The position numbers were made by a program, and so were the translations under genes. Below are positions 52,963 through 62,386 of a stretch of 64,000 nucleotides of DNA, piece by piece. The DNA lies in assembly GCF_002441695.1 (NCBI RefSeq), contig NZ_JXJW01000005.1, forward strand, positions 1-64,000, read 5' to 3'. Numbering within the stretch: position 1 is the first letter of the stretch; the number at the start of each line of letters is the position of its first letter. Origin of the DNA: Pseudolactococcus piscium (lineage in GTDB: Bacteria; Bacillota; Bacilli; Lactobacillales; Streptococcaceae). The notes beneath the pieces are model-generated. The model was given only the letters and a program-made list of their open reading frames with translations, did not search any database and was not told where the DNA came from.

Positions 52963-53868
52963 TTAATTTTCTTGATCAATTACTGATAACAACTGATAGA
53001 CAGCTCCTAATAAATTAGCATCACTCAAAAATCGACATGACTTTATTGTCATTAACTTCAAAGATAGCTCAATTATTTTTGATTTTTTCCTAATATTCTT
53101 ATAGTGAATTATTATATTATCTATTAGAATGGGGTCTTGACTAATTCCACCACCAATAACAACAGTAGAAATGTCTAATACAGCTTGTAAATTAATGATT
53201 AAAATTGCTATTTTTTCACAATAACTATCAAATAATTTATTTACTTTAGTATTTTGTTTATTTTTGATATATTTAAACACTGACATGCCATCTGTTGCAT
53301 CAGAAATGCCTAACATTTCAGTTGCCTTTTTTATAAAATTGATAGCTGAATGCGACATCCCAAGCATATCGTTCTCATTAACAAACTTTGAGGATGGAAT
53401 CATAAAACTCAGTTCACCTGCCTGGTAGTCACTTCCTTGAAATAGCTCCCCATTGATTATCAAGCCACCCCCTACACCTGTTCCTAAAACAATTGCAGCG
53501 CCATGCTTAACTCCTTTTAAATTCCCTAGCCATAGTTCTGCTAAAGCTGCAGCTTTCCCATCATTAGAAAGTTCACAGCGTATATTAAATTTTTCTTCAA
53601 TTATTTTTTTTAATGGACATTTATGAAGATAATTTAAAGCACCACCAAAATAGATAACCCCTGTACGCGTATCAACTTTTCCTGGTACACTAACACCTAT
53701 GCCTTTTATCCTATCTTTTACAGGCATAATCAGCTGAAACACACCTTCAATAAATTCAGATAATGTAGCAGGTGTTTTAATTTTATTTGAACTTAGCAAA
53801 ACTCCAGAGTGATCAACTACCCCGTATTTTATGAAGGTGCCACCTATATCAATGCTAAAATAATCCAT
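52963..53868 (-). CDS. ROK-family sugar kinase
   Basis: A 301-residue kinase. ATP-binding start YFSIDIGGTFIKYGVVD, catalytic ELSNDGKAAALAE (Asp), and GAAIVLGTGVGGGLIINGEL are ROK signatures. The CxCGxxGC zinc motif normally found in the family is absent, as in some beta-glucoside kinases of Listeria type (family knowledge). Last gene of the glycoside operon; its ATG touches the stop of the GH78-like gene. It probably phosphorylates the sugar freed inside the cell. Confidence 0.88.
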   Translation of the reverse strand: MDYFSIDIGGTFIKYGVVDHSGVLLSSNKIKTPATLSEFIEGVFQLIMPVKDRIKGIGVSVPGKVDTRTGVIYFGGALNYLHKCPLKKIIEEKFNIRCELSNDGKAAALAELWLGNLKGVKHGAAIVLGTGVGGGLIINGELFQGSDYQAGELSFMIPSSKFVNENDMLGMSHSAINFIKKATEMLGISDATDGMSVFKYIKNKQNTKVNKLFDSYCEKIAILIINLQAVLDISTVVIGGGISQDPILIDNIIIHYKNIRKKSKIIELSLKLMTIKSCRFLSDANLLGAVYQLLSVIDQEN

Positions 53869-55446
53869 TTATTCATTACTCTCTAATACATATTTATGAA
53901 TTAAATAAATTGGCGTACAACTCCATGCGTGACAGTAACTTGATATAATTGGGCTACCATATGGCGAATAATCTGGTTGATTTGGATCAAAAGCTTCCCA
54001 GAAAGTATCCGCACCTAGATCTATCATCTTTCCCCAATAGTTTTTCATTAATGATACGGCTTTTTCATAATGATCCGACATGAATAGCGCTTCTGTAATA
54101 TGGTGATACATATAAGGTGTCGCAATTCCTCTAATTGGGAAAAACTCCTTATATGCAGTCCCCATAATAGACTTGTTAATCTCTTTTGGAAAAACTTGAG
54201 CTAGCACCATCCAAACCTGACTTGCTATATTAAATTCTCCATTTACACATTGAAACATATTTTTATCGCTATTAAAAAGCACATCTTTAGCATAAGTTTC
54301 AAGATTATCAAGCATAAGTTGATACTTTCTTGTATCTTGACCCAATCTATTTGTTAACTGTATAAATTGTTTCAAAGTATAAATTATAACCGCTTGTGCG
54401 CATACATCTTTCGAGAACTCATTCGACCAATCAACGAATACAGGATAGTCGTCAGGACAGTCGATATGACCGTCCGGCTTAATAAAGTTTAAACTATAAT
54501 CCATCTGTTTTTTAGCTATTGGGTATAACTCTGCTAATACTTCACTTTCGTTTTCATTTTCAATAAAATCATGTAAAACTGAAATAAAGAATAGTGAATA
54601 ATCAAACAAAAAGGTATCATCTGGATTAGCTTTAGGTTTCGTAAAAACATTTGCTGATATCCGACCATCAACGCTTGTCATTCCAGCAAACAAATAAAGA
54701 CATCTCTTAACTAAATCGTTCTGCTGAAAACTTTTATAATTAGATAAGGCTTGCAACCTCAAATCACCCAACCATAGGCGGCGATCCCTTTTTGGACCAT
54801 CTTCAAACACATCAGACATACAATCAGCAAGGGTTTTAATTGCAACTTGATAGATTCTTTCTAACTCTTGATCATCTATTTTAGGTAGTTTTACATTTTC
54901 CTCATCAACACTAAGCGCAGTTTTCAATTTTGCATCCGAAAATGTTGCATACCATTTAGGCGATGTATCCATAATTTTTATTTCTACATATCTAAACGCA
55001 TAGCGACGTGGCAGCGATAAAATTGTTGGCAATTCATCTAGATGTACAAACTCCTCTTGGATCCACCCTTTTGATAACCAGCCATCATATTCTTCCGACT
55101 CATGACTTAGTTCTGCAGCGACCTCCGCAAATCTTAGTCTAATATAAAGCGGAGCATCCATTGGTGAACCGACAGAATTAATAGCGATTGAAAAATGTCC
55201 CACATAATGATTCCCAAAATCTAAAATAAAAGTATCATCTTTATGGTATTTTTGTTCTTCAAGAAGATCAGTAATTGGCTCAATTGTTATATTTTCTAAT
55301 TTAGTACGATCTTCTACTAATTGTCCTAAATTTTTAAAATGAATCTCTCGACTTATCGTATCAGGTATATATTTTTTAGACTTATCCAAAAGTGCTTTAT
55401 CGTAGTTAAACTTGACTTCCTGGTTTATTTGAAATTGAAATGACAT
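53869..55446 (-). CDS. GH78-like glycosidase (alpha-L-rhamnosidase related), cytoplasmic
   Basis: A 525-residue protein without signal peptide. The (alpha/alpha)6 barrel carries DGPKRDRRLWLGD, matching the D-x-P-x-R-[DE] ... W-x-G-D acid motif of GH78, and a late DTFWEAFDP ... YCHAWSCTPIYL that holds the second catalytic Glu. It is much shorter than typical GH78 enzymes (about 900 residues), keeping only a short beta-domain before the barrel. The substrate is likely a plant or microbial glycoside imported by the adjacent transporters; rhamnose specificity is not proven. Confidence 0.75.
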   Translation of the reverse strand: MSFQFQINQEVKFNYDKALLDKSKKYIPDTISREIHFKNLGQLVEDRTKLENITIEPITDLLEEQKYHKDDTFILDFGNHYVGHFSIAINSVGSPMDAPLYIRLRFAEVAAELSHESEEYDGWLSKGWIQEEFVHLDELPTILSLPRRYAFRYVEIKIMDTSPKWYATFSDAKLKTALSVDEENVKLPKIDDQELERIYQVAIKTLADCMSDVFEDGPKRDRRLWLGDLRLQALSNYKSFQQNDLVKRCLYLFAGMTSVDGRISANVFTKPKANPDDTFLFDYSLFFISVLHDFIENENESEVLAELYPIAKKQMDYSLNFIKPDGHIDCPDDYPVFVDWSNEFSKDVCAQAVIIYTLKQFIQLTNRLGQDTRKYQLMLDNLETYAKDVLFNSDKNMFQCVNGEFNIASQVWMVLAQVFPKEINKSIMGTAYKEFFPIRGIATPYMYHHITEALFMSDHYEKAVSLMKNYWGKMIDLGADTFWEAFDPNQPDYSPYGSPIISSYCHAWSCTPIYLIHKYVLESNE

Positions 55447-55461
55447 TAAATTTATTCCTCT

Positions 55462-56712
55462 CTAATTACTTCCCACATTATATTTTTTTTGAAGTCTAAT
55501 TTGGATTACCCCAAATACTCCGGCTACAAAAAGAAGTACTGCAAATCCAAGCATTGTTGTTTTTATATTTTCTGGTAAAACTAACAATGGTGTTATCAGA
55601 GCAAATGCTGCACAGCATAGTCTTGAAAAACCATTTATGAAACCTTGTATGCTTGACCGGTAGCTCATAGGAAATGATTCTTGCGTCCATACTTTATACA
55701 TCGCCTCACCCGCAAAAGTTGATCCTACATTTTGAAGAGCCAGAAATGCAACAATCAAAAATAGGTTATTGCTACTGAAAGCTAATGCTACTAAAGCAAA
55801 GATTATAATACCAATACCTATAACAAAAACGACATTTCTATTTTTACCTCCGGCAATCTTGGCAAAAATCACTGCAATTGCGAGAACTACGATCGTTAAT
55901 AGCAACCCTGCCCCTGTGGCAAAAGATTGAGTTGCATTGGCCTTTACTAACATAAACGTTTGAAATTGACCAAAAGTATTTGCCAATAAATTCCACCCAC
56001 AATAAAATACCAGTATGCAAATGAAAAATTTCAAGTATTTTTTATCTTTGCCAAATAATAATTTTAGTACAGAACCCTTTTTCGCTACAAGTTCAGAGTT
56101 GATAGGATCAGGTGCACTCCTATGTATTGACTGAAGCTTCTTACTACTATTGCGGATTAACAACGTGAGTATTCCGACAAGTACAATTAGTCCCATAACT
56201 AGTCTTGCTGATAGTTCTCCTGGTAACTTTGATGTCACAAAAGAAGTGATAGCAGCTAATAAAATACCAATGGTCCAATATACCTGTGTAGACGAAACCA
56301 ATTCTGCTCTTATTTTCTCATCCGCAACATCCTTTGAAATAACGGTCAATGAGATTGGTAAATCAGCTCCTGTAACAAATCCCGAGATTAAAGCACCGAT
56401 AACAAGCATTGGAAAATTAATTGTGCAAACTATTAATAAGCCGCCAACAACGAAAAATAAGTTTAATAGGTTGAATGCTCTAACCAGCCCAATTTGTTTG
56501 GCTATTTTCCCTGCTGACAGCGATCCTATTGCAATAGACAAGGTTAATACACTTGAAATTATGCCAACCTGTGCCATACTAAGGGATAAATAGTTTTGCC
56601 AAATAGAAATAGTCGTAGCTAAAGCCACAATAACGCCTGAGCCTAATACTGAACCAAGACCGGCACCGATTAATAGTGGTCTAAATTCTGAGACCTTTTT
56701 TTGATTTATCAT
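55462..56712 (-). CDS. MFS transporter
   Basis: A 416-residue twelve-helix major facilitator. The motif-A-like loop is GKIAKQIGLVRAFN, and helix ends LPISLTVISKDVADEKIRAE recall MFS drug/sugar carriers. It overlaps the GPH symporter gene by 4 bp (ATGA) and precedes the GH78-like gene by 15 bp, so it belongs to the glycoside operon. Two transporters in one short operon may mean import of the glycoside and export of the aglycone (speculation). Confidence 0.82.
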   Translation of the reverse strand: MINQKKVSEFRPLLIGAGLGSVLGSGVIVALATTISIWQNYLSLSMAQVGIISSVLTLSIAIGSLSAGKIAKQIGLVRAFNLLNLFFVVGGLLIVCTINFPMLVIGALISGFVTGADLPISLTVISKDVADEKIRAELVSSTQVYWTIGILLAAITSFVTSKLPGELSARLVMGLIVLVGILTLLIRNSSKKLQSIHRSAPDPINSELVAKKGSVLKLLFGKDKKYLKFFICILVFYCGWNLLANTFGQFQTFMLVKANATQSFATGAGLLLTIVVLAIAVIFAKIAGGKNRNVVFVIGIGIIIFALVALAFSSNNLFLIVAFLALQNVGSTFAGEAMYKVWTQESFPMSYRSSIQGFINGFSRLCCAAFALITPLLVLPENIKTTMLGFAVLLFVAGVFGVIQIRLQKKYNVGSN

Positions 56713-58082
56713 TTGATTATATGTTTCCTTTCATTTAAATCCTTTTGGATTTGAGGGTATATCTTATCTAACTTGTAAAACAACATAATAACTACTGAAA
56801 TAAGATTAAGCATAATAGGCAGAAGTAAATACATCAAAGTAATTGAATTTAGTGCTTTATCCGATTGAACTCCCTCCCCTTTGTATCCTCCCCAAGCAAT
56901 TAAGACTCCTGAGATTCCACCAGCAACAGCTTGAGAAATTTTTCCTAAGAATCCATTTATTGCAGATTGTATCCCTGCTGTATCAACTCCTGTTTTCCAT
57001 ATTCCGTAATCTACAGGGTCGGCCTGCATTGAAAAATAGATAGATGTTTTTACACCGTATCCCAAGGCAGATACAATGGCACCAATAATTATCATAATAT
57101 AATTAGCATGGGCTAACCCTATCACAATGCACCCTAAGATTTGTATCATAGAAGCAGTTATGAACAGATTCTTCTTAGTATATAAACGTGCTAAAAAGGG
57201 AACTGTTAAATTTGAAACAACCGGAACTAATGACATAATTGTAGCAACTACTACTGAAAGATTTCGGCTCCCAACTACAGCAGTGTAATAAAATATCAAT
57301 GCGCCTGCTTGTAAAAAATACCCAACCCACATAAATAATATATTGACGGCAAATATTTTCCACGGTCCGTTATCCTTAAGAGATACCAGTGCACTCCTCA
57401 AATTTATTTTATGATCAACTTTTCCACGGTTAGGAATTTCTCGAACATTAAAAAAAGTAAAGATGAATATTCCTGCCCCAACTATCCCAAATATAAGCAT
57501 CGTATATTTGAATCCTACCGCATCATTACCATGGCCAAAAAATGAAACCATTTTTAACCCTAATAGAGATATCAATGTACTTCCTAAAAATGCAAAGAAT
57601 TGCCTAGTCGTTGCCAAATTTGTTCGCTCTTGAGGATCATCTGTTAATGCTGGAAGTATTGAAGCCATTGGAATATTTACAATAGTATACATAATAGACA
57701 ATCCAGTATAAGTAAGGTAACAATAGATCAATGTTGCACCTTCAGACAGTGTGGTTGGAACTGAAAAAGTCAAAAATGCAAAGACTGCAAAAGGAACTGA
57801 TCCCCATAAGAAATACGGTCGCGATTTCCCCCATCTTGTTGAAGTCTTATCAATTAAATAACCAAAAAATAAATCAGTAATCGCATCAATAAGTCTACAT
57901 ATGACAAACATTGATGCGATTTTCATGCCATCCAATTTAGCAACACTTATATAGTAATAAAGCAGATATAGTGAAATCATCTGCCATATTAAATTACATG
58001 CGAAGTCTGCCGAACCATAGCCTATCCGTTGCCTCCAAATAAATAATTTAGATCTTGTATCCATAATACTTTTTAATTTCAT
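56709..58082 (-). CDS. GPH-family glycoside:cation symporter
   Basis: A 457-residue transporter of the glycoside-pentoside-hexuronide group (MelB/XylP-like). Typical segments: IGYGSADFACNLIWQM, DAITDLFFGYLIDKTSTRWGKSRPYFLWG and ADPVDYGIWKTGVDTAGIQSA. First gene of the operon. Two in-frame ATGs (58082 and 58064) lack a good ribosome site; the longer is given. A cre site lies 88 bp upstream, in the region shared with the AraC gene. Confidence 0.92.
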   Translation of the reverse strand: MKLKSIMDTRSKLFIWRQRIGYGSADFACNLIWQMISLYLLYYYISVAKLDGMKIASMFVICRLIDAITDLFFGYLIDKTSTRWGKSRPYFLWGSVPFAVFAFLTFSVPTTLSEGATLIYCYLTYTGLSIMYTIVNIPMASILPALTDDPQERTNLATTRQFFAFLGSTLISLLGLKMVSFFGHGNDAVGFKYTMLIFGIVGAGIFIFTFFNVREIPNRGKVDHKINLRSALVSLKDNGPWKIFAVNILFMWVGYFLQAGALIFYYTAVVGSRNLSVVVATIMSLVPVVSNLTVPFLARLYTKKNLFITASMIQILGCIVIGLAHANYIMIIIGAIVSALGYGVKTSIYFSMQADPVDYGIWKTGVDTAGIQSAINGFLGKISQAVAGGISGVLIAWGGYKGEGVQSDKALNSITLMYLLLPIMLNLISVVIMLFYKLDKIYPQIQKDLNERKHIIK

Positions 58083-58169
58083 TCAGTCGTATATGGCACT
58101 TTCAGAAATCCCTTTCTTATTTAATTACAAACTCTATTCTAAACCAAACAAGTCCTTAAACATATGATT

Positions 58170-58183
58170 TGTAAGCGCTTTTT
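58170..58183. promoter_or_regulatory. cre site between the GPH and AraC genes
   Basis: TGTAAGCGCTTTTT, 13 of 14 positions agreeing with the cre consensus, in the divergent promoter region. Suggests CcpA control of the glycoside operon. Confidence 0.7.
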
Positions 58184-58232
58184 TTATTGATTTTTGGTGA
58201 CATTTTTGATAACTTATAGAAAAGGAGTAATT

Positions 58233-59288
58233 ATGGATAAACAAGATGTGCTAGATAAGTTGATGTATTATGAAGAGCATGAAATATTCTATAAAAATTA
58301 TTATTTAAATAAACAGAAAAAATCTTTCCCTTTATTTTTATCAAGTCTTAATCCCGATAAACTATATTCAGATAAATTGATAGTTCCCGAAATCAACGGA
58401 AGTTGGAATCCTATAGAAATATCGGAAAGCATTTTAGACTCAGAGGATGTTCGAAAAGAAATTGTTTTATTGAAACACTATAGGTATACGCCTATATTCG
58501 ATCACATACATTCTTTCTTTGAATTAACTTACTGTATATCCGGTTCTTGTACACAAACTATAGAAGGAGAAAAAATTCAAATGAACGCAGGCCAGTTTTG
58601 CCTAATACCTCCAAAAACAAGGCATAATATTTGCGTTTTCGATGATTCAATTATCATTAATATCATTATTTGGAAAAAAAATTTTGAGGATATATTCTAT
58701 AACCTATTGCGACAAACTAATATCGTTTCTAATTTCCTTAATGGTGCGTTATATTTAGATGATTTCAATAACTATATGTTAATAGATACCCAGAATGATA
58801 ATCGTATAAAAGACTTAGTGTTGGAAATGTATGGACAATTCCTTGAACAAAAGAACTTTTATAATATTGTTAATAATGCCCAAATACTCTACCTTTTTTC
58901 TATAATTATTCAAAATTACGAGAATAATATTTCATTTTCAAATAAAGCAATAGAAAATAATCTAATCATGATTTATATGATTTCATATATTGAGCATAAC
59001 TTCAAAAACATTTCATTAATAGATTTGGCAAAACACTTCAATTTTTCTCCTAAACATTGTTCAAGAATGATTAAAAAATCTACAAATTTATCATTCACAG
59101 ATCTGGTACTAAACATTAAATTTACGAAAATAAAAAACTTGATTAGAACGAGTCATAAACCCATATACAGAATTGCTGAAGAAAATGGATTTAACAATAT
59201 TGAGCACTTTAATAGATTATTTAAGAAACGCTTCAAATTAACGCCAAGTGAGTATAAAATGATTGAGATTACTGATATTAAACAATAA
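58233..59288 (+). CDS. AraC-family regulator with cupin sensor domain
   Basis: A 351-residue regulator. N-terminal cupin (about 90-180: HIHSFFELTYCISGSC and GQFCLIPPKTRHNI) and a C-terminal double HTH (about 255-347: IDLAKHFNFSPKHCSRMIKKS and IAEENGFNNIEHFNRLFKKR). The ATG at 58233 follows AAAGGAG at 5 nt and replaces the longer start at 58194. Divergent from the glycoside operon, which it probably activates in response to the sugar. Confidence 0.93.
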   Translation: MDKQDVLDKLMYYEEHEIFYKNYYLNKQKKSFPLFLSSLNPDKLYSDKLIVPEINGSWNPIEISESILDSEDVRKEIVLLKHYRYTPIFDHIHSFFELTYCISGSCTQTIEGEKIQMNAGQFCLIPPKTRHNICVFDDSIIINIIIWKKNFEDIFYNLLRQTNIVSNFLNGALYLDDFNNYMLIDTQNDNRIKDLVLEMYGQFLEQKNFYNIVNNAQILYLFSIIIQNYENNISFSNKAIENNLIMIYMISYIEHNFKNISLIDLAKHFNFSPKHCSRMIKKSTNLSFTDLVLNIKFTKIKNLIRTSHKPIYRIAEENGFNNIEHFNRLFKKRFKLTPSEYKMIEITDIKQ

Positions 59289-59311
59289 GGTTTAGAAAGA
59301 AACTTTTCTGA

Positions 59312-59629
59312 GTTCTTTACTTCCTACAATGCAACCTTGCATTTGCCACAACACATAAACAACCTTTTTCAAATGGTCTGCTAAATAAATTTATGAAAAA
59401 AGTAGGAGACTATGAGGGAATGAAAAAGAACCCCAAAAATTTCTCAACGCATATGTTAAGACATTCTCACATTACCTTGCTTGTTCTAGCTGGTGTATCC
59501 CAAAAAGTAATTATGGATAGAGTAGGACATGCTAACCCGCGTACAACAAGTGAGATTTACACACATCTGGTATCATCTCAAAAACAGCAAGCAGTTAAAA
59601 TCCTAAATGATTTACCACTGCTTGTGTGA
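59312..59629 (+). pseudogene. C-terminal fragment of a tyrosine recombinase (integrase)
   Basis: From the ATG at 59393 a 78-residue frame gives the end of a phage/ICE-type integrase: THMLRHSHITLLVLAGV (HxLRHxH with catalytic Arg and His), MDRVGHANPRTT (third-box His) and the Tyr nucleophile in EIYTHLV. The same frame is open upstream to 59312 with integrase-like residues (FATTHKQPFSNGLLNKF), then meets a stop. The N-terminal domains and first catalytic Arg box are missing. A terminator follows. It marks an old integration of a mobile element. Confidence 0.85.
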
Positions 59630-59680
59630 CTTAAAAGGCACAACTTTTAAGTGAAATATCATGATTTTTAGTGAAATCAC

Positions 59681-59711
59681 AACTTTTGGCGAAACAGGTA
59701 ACGAAAAACAA
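59681..59711. repeat. 31-bp direct repeat, copy 1 (possible attachment-site relic)
   Basis: Identical over 31 bp (starts aacttttggcgaaacaggt) to 62251-62281, with weaker similarity for about 27 bp beyond. Copy 1 lies right after the integrase fragment and runs into its terminator. Confidence 0.85.
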
Positions 59712-59736
59712 TCCCGATGAGAAGGGATTGTTTTTT
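59704..59736. terminator. Terminator after the integrase fragment
   Basis: Stem AAAAACAATCCC / GGGATTGTTTTT with an 8-nt loop; usable on both strands, so it may also end the metallophosphoesterase transcript. Confidence 0.8.
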
Positions 59737-59835
59737 AATTTTAGATGAATATCAATATTTATAAAATTTAAACATATTTACTTGATGATAAAAATCCATT
59801 GATTTGGATAAAGTTAACATCAATAATAGATTTTT

Positions 59836-62004
59836 TTAAGATGAAGACTTGTTCAATTCGTTAAGATAATCAATAGCTTCATTAATTTCATCGAATCTTT
59901 TTTTATGACGTTTTCCTTGAATAGTTTTCTCAACTGTAAATTTTATTTTGTTACCCTTTTTCTCTCTGTACATATTTTGAATTTGACCAATAGGAGTATT
60001 GCCATCATAAAATGGTATATCTGGCTTTTTGATTTTTGGGGATGATTTTTGAATTAATTTTGGTTGCTTAACTTGATTCGATTTATTACTGTGTTTTATC
60101 AAATTATTCAAATCTAATCCTGTGTTAATCTTGGAATAAATAGAACACACTACAAAAATTCTTTTACCTGCAAATTCAACGTGTTTTTCTCTTCCTTTTG
60201 AAGCTGGTATGTGATGGTGACCATGAACTACCCCAATAATATTATGCTTTCCAAATAATTCATAAAAACCATTCAAAGAACAATTGTTTTCAGGATTGTA
60301 TGATTTGCTCTTGGGAGAGAGCATACTTAATTCATTAAATAATGGTGCATGAGAAACTATGACTGTGGGTGTTAGAAAATCTTTATCAAGTTGTTTTCCA
60401 AGGTAGTCTAACATAAACTGTTGAGCTTCTAGTTTTCTTTTAACTAAAGCCACAGGTACTGTCAAACCAATATATCTAATCCCTTGATAATATATGACTT
60501 CGTTGTTAAGGACGGTCATATTTGGGAAGCGATTAGAAAGTTTATTTTTAATTACTTCATAAAATGAACTGCTACCTATTGGAAGATAAGCCCAAGACGC
60601 ATCTGGTAAAAGAAACAATAGTTTAAACCAAAATAATTCCCTATACTCATCAAACTCATTCAACTGCTTATTATAAAGAAATTCATTGATTTCATGTTTG
60701 TTAGAATCAAGAAGTTTTTTTACTACTCCTTCAATTAATTTCCCCCCCATGATAGAATCTTTAACTTTTCTCCGAAATTCAATTCGAAATTGTAAAAACT
60801 TTTCATTATTTCTTAAAGTAACAACATCTGATAGTTCATGATTACCAATTGCTATCAGACCTTTAATATTTTTATCTTTAACAAACGAATCAGAAATATC
60901 ACCTGCAAGAATATTAAAGTTGTCATTTTGAAAAGGCAAATGCCCATCTACCGAATGAATATCCGAAACGACATTAATCAAATTATTATTATGAGTTGGC
61001 AGTACATTTTCAAATATTGGTTCTAATAATCGTGGATCAATACTATGTGCAATATAATTTTTTCTTACATTTTGTAATGCTGAACCAACTTCTGAACGTA
61101 GCATCGGAGCTGAAACATCCATCATATAATTGTCTACGGTCATCAACTCCATATTAATTTCATTTTGTATTTTTTCTGGCAGTAAATTCAAATCTAAATT
61201 CGAGTAATTCGAAAGATAAACTTGACCATATATTGAATTTGTAAGTTCGTTATTTTTGAAATTCTCTATCAAGGTAACTCTTTTACCATCAGTTGCTATT
61301 GGTAATTCTCTAGTAGCTGCTATAACAAACTTTAAAAACTCAACTAAGTATCCCGTTATTCCAGTTTTTAAATTAACATCATATAGAAATTTCCCAGGAA
61401 GATTTGCAGATAAAGGTCCTCTTTCATCATGTTGTAGCATTCTTCCCAAGACTTGCATCATAAATAACGGTTGATTAAAAATCTCTTGATAATATTTTTC
61501 TGCCAAGGTATGTGATTTCCCCACTTGTCGCAATGACTCTTCAATATAAATCATTAAGTTAGGATTGTGAATTTCAAGATACTCTTTTGTCGATTCTGGA
61601 TAAAGCAAGGTTAAAATGGCAGCTCTTTGGATATAATTTCTTCCAGTATCGTAAGGAATCGTTGAGTACACTATCTCATCCTTTTTTTGAATTGATATCT
61701 TCTGCTCATTAATGTTATAAACAAGATTAAAGTAATCTCCTCTCTGAATAATTTTATTAACTGGACGTCTTCTATTTTCAGGAAATAATTCAAATAATTC
61801 ATTAAGTCCATCAAAAGTTGTTATTGTATTTTGAACGAGGGAAATACCAAGAGAACTTCTAAGTTTCTTAACTTGTTTTTTGGCTTCTTGTAACCTAGTT
61901 TTTGACATTTCATACAAAATTTTTTCAGAATTAGTTTCTTTTAATCTATTTTCCAAGTAATCAATTTCTTCTTCTAGTCTTTCAAGTTTTCTTAAATCAT
62001 TCAA
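59836..62004 (-). CDS. Large metallophosphoesterase with coiled-coil head and basic tail
   Basis: A 722-residue protein. Residues 1-55 are a charged coiled coil (LERLEEEIDYLENRLKE). A region of unknown fold follows (60-335). The calcineurin-like phosphoesterase domain (about 340-630) has metal motifs DIHSVDG, LAGDISD, AIGNHEL, IVSHAP and VHGHHHI, spread by insertions. The C-terminus is a basic linker and a GKRHKKRFDEINEAIDYL unit resembling the arm-type DNA-binding domain of integrases. The start is TTG at 62004 with GGAG 11 nt upstream; a tiny MMQIE frame overlaps it. Flanked by the 31-bp repeats. I know no function for this architecture; phage defence is a guess from context. Confidence 0.8.
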   Translation of the reverse strand: MNDLRKLERLEEEIDYLENRLKETNSEKILYEMSKTRLQEAKKQVKKLRSSLGISLVQNTITTFDGLNELFELFPENRRRPVNKIIQRGDYFNLVYNINEQKISIQKKDEIVYSTIPYDTGRNYIQRAAILTLLYPESTKEYLEIHNPNLMIYIEESLRQVGKSHTLAEKYYQEIFNQPLFMMQVLGRMLQHDERGPLSANLPGKFLYDVNLKTGITGYLVEFLKFVIAATRELPIATDGKRVTLIENFKNNELTNSIYGQVYLSNYSNLDLNLLPEKIQNEINMELMTVDNYMMDVSAPMLRSEVGSALQNVRKNYIAHSIDPRLLEPIFENVLPTHNNNLINVVSDIHSVDGHLPFQNDNFNILAGDISDSFVKDKNIKGLIAIGNHELSDVVTLRNNEKFLQFRIEFRRKVKDSIMGGKLIEGVVKKLLDSNKHEINEFLYNKQLNEFDEYRELFWFKLLFLLPDASWAYLPIGSSSFYEVIKNKLSNRFPNMTVLNNEVIYYQGIRYIGLTVPVALVKRKLEAQQFMLDYLGKQLDKDFLTPTVIVSHAPLFNELSMLSPKSKSYNPENNCSLNGFYELFGKHNIIGVVHGHHHIPASKGREKHVEFAGKRIFVVCSIYSKINTGLDLNNLIKHSNKSNQVKQPKLIQKSSPKIKKPDIPFYDGNTPIGQIQNMYREKKGNKIKFTVEKTIQGKRHKKRFDEINEAIDYLNELNKSSS

Positions 62005-62250
62005 TTTGCATCATTCTCCTTCCCAAACATTATTGTTATCAACATTATACCACGTGAGCTGGGTTACTTTACCGAGAGAACTAGATAGTAGTTACAATTA
62101 TCTAGTTCTCTTTAAAATCCTGAATATTTATCAGGCAATAAATTAATTAGCGATTGAATTCTTAAAGTAATTTCTCATCACATAAGTAGACTCATATGAC
62201 GATCAGCTTTTGGTACTACTACTTTCATAATTTTCTATCTTAAAAATCAG

Positions 62251-62281
62251 AACTTTTGGCGAAACAGGTAACGAAAAACAA
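62251..62281. repeat. 31-bp direct repeat, copy 2
   Basis: Same 31 bp as 59681-59711, same orientation, 2,570 bp apart. The hairpin that follows copy 1 is degenerate here. Confidence 0.85.
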
Positions 62282-62342
62282 ACGTGATGAGGGAAGGTTA
62301 TTTTTTAATGTGGATAAGTAGCTGTATATCATCCATACTATT

Positions 62343-62370
62343 ATAATGCAACATGAAAATGTTATAATAT
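62343..62370 (+). promoter_or_regulatory. Promoter with palindromic operator of the MazG-like gene
   Basis: A TATAAT (62364-62369 within GTTATAATATT) follows AACAT-GAAA-ATGTT, the core of an imperfect 28-bp palindrome reaching TATAA on each side. A repressor site is plausible; no regulator gene is seen. Confidence 0.45.
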
Positions 62371-62386
62371 TTGAGAGGTGGACAAG

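Larger units (their letters stand above)
62005..62386. other. Intergenic region between divergent metallophosphoesterase and MazG-like genes
   Basis: Contains an extended -10 (TGGTATAAT, near 62,045-62,055) reading toward the phosphoesterase, a perfect 12-bp inverted repeat GAGAACTAGATA / TATCTAGTTCTC (62076-62110), the second 31-bp repeat copy, and a palindrome-rich promoter region before the MazG-like gene. No further gene was seen. Confidence 0.6.

Noticed and set aside
62076-62110. Perfect 12-bp inverted repeat taken as insertion-sequence ends or a terminator
   Set aside because: No transposase or target duplication is present, and T-runs are poor; it is kept only as an unexplained hairpin in the intergenic entry.
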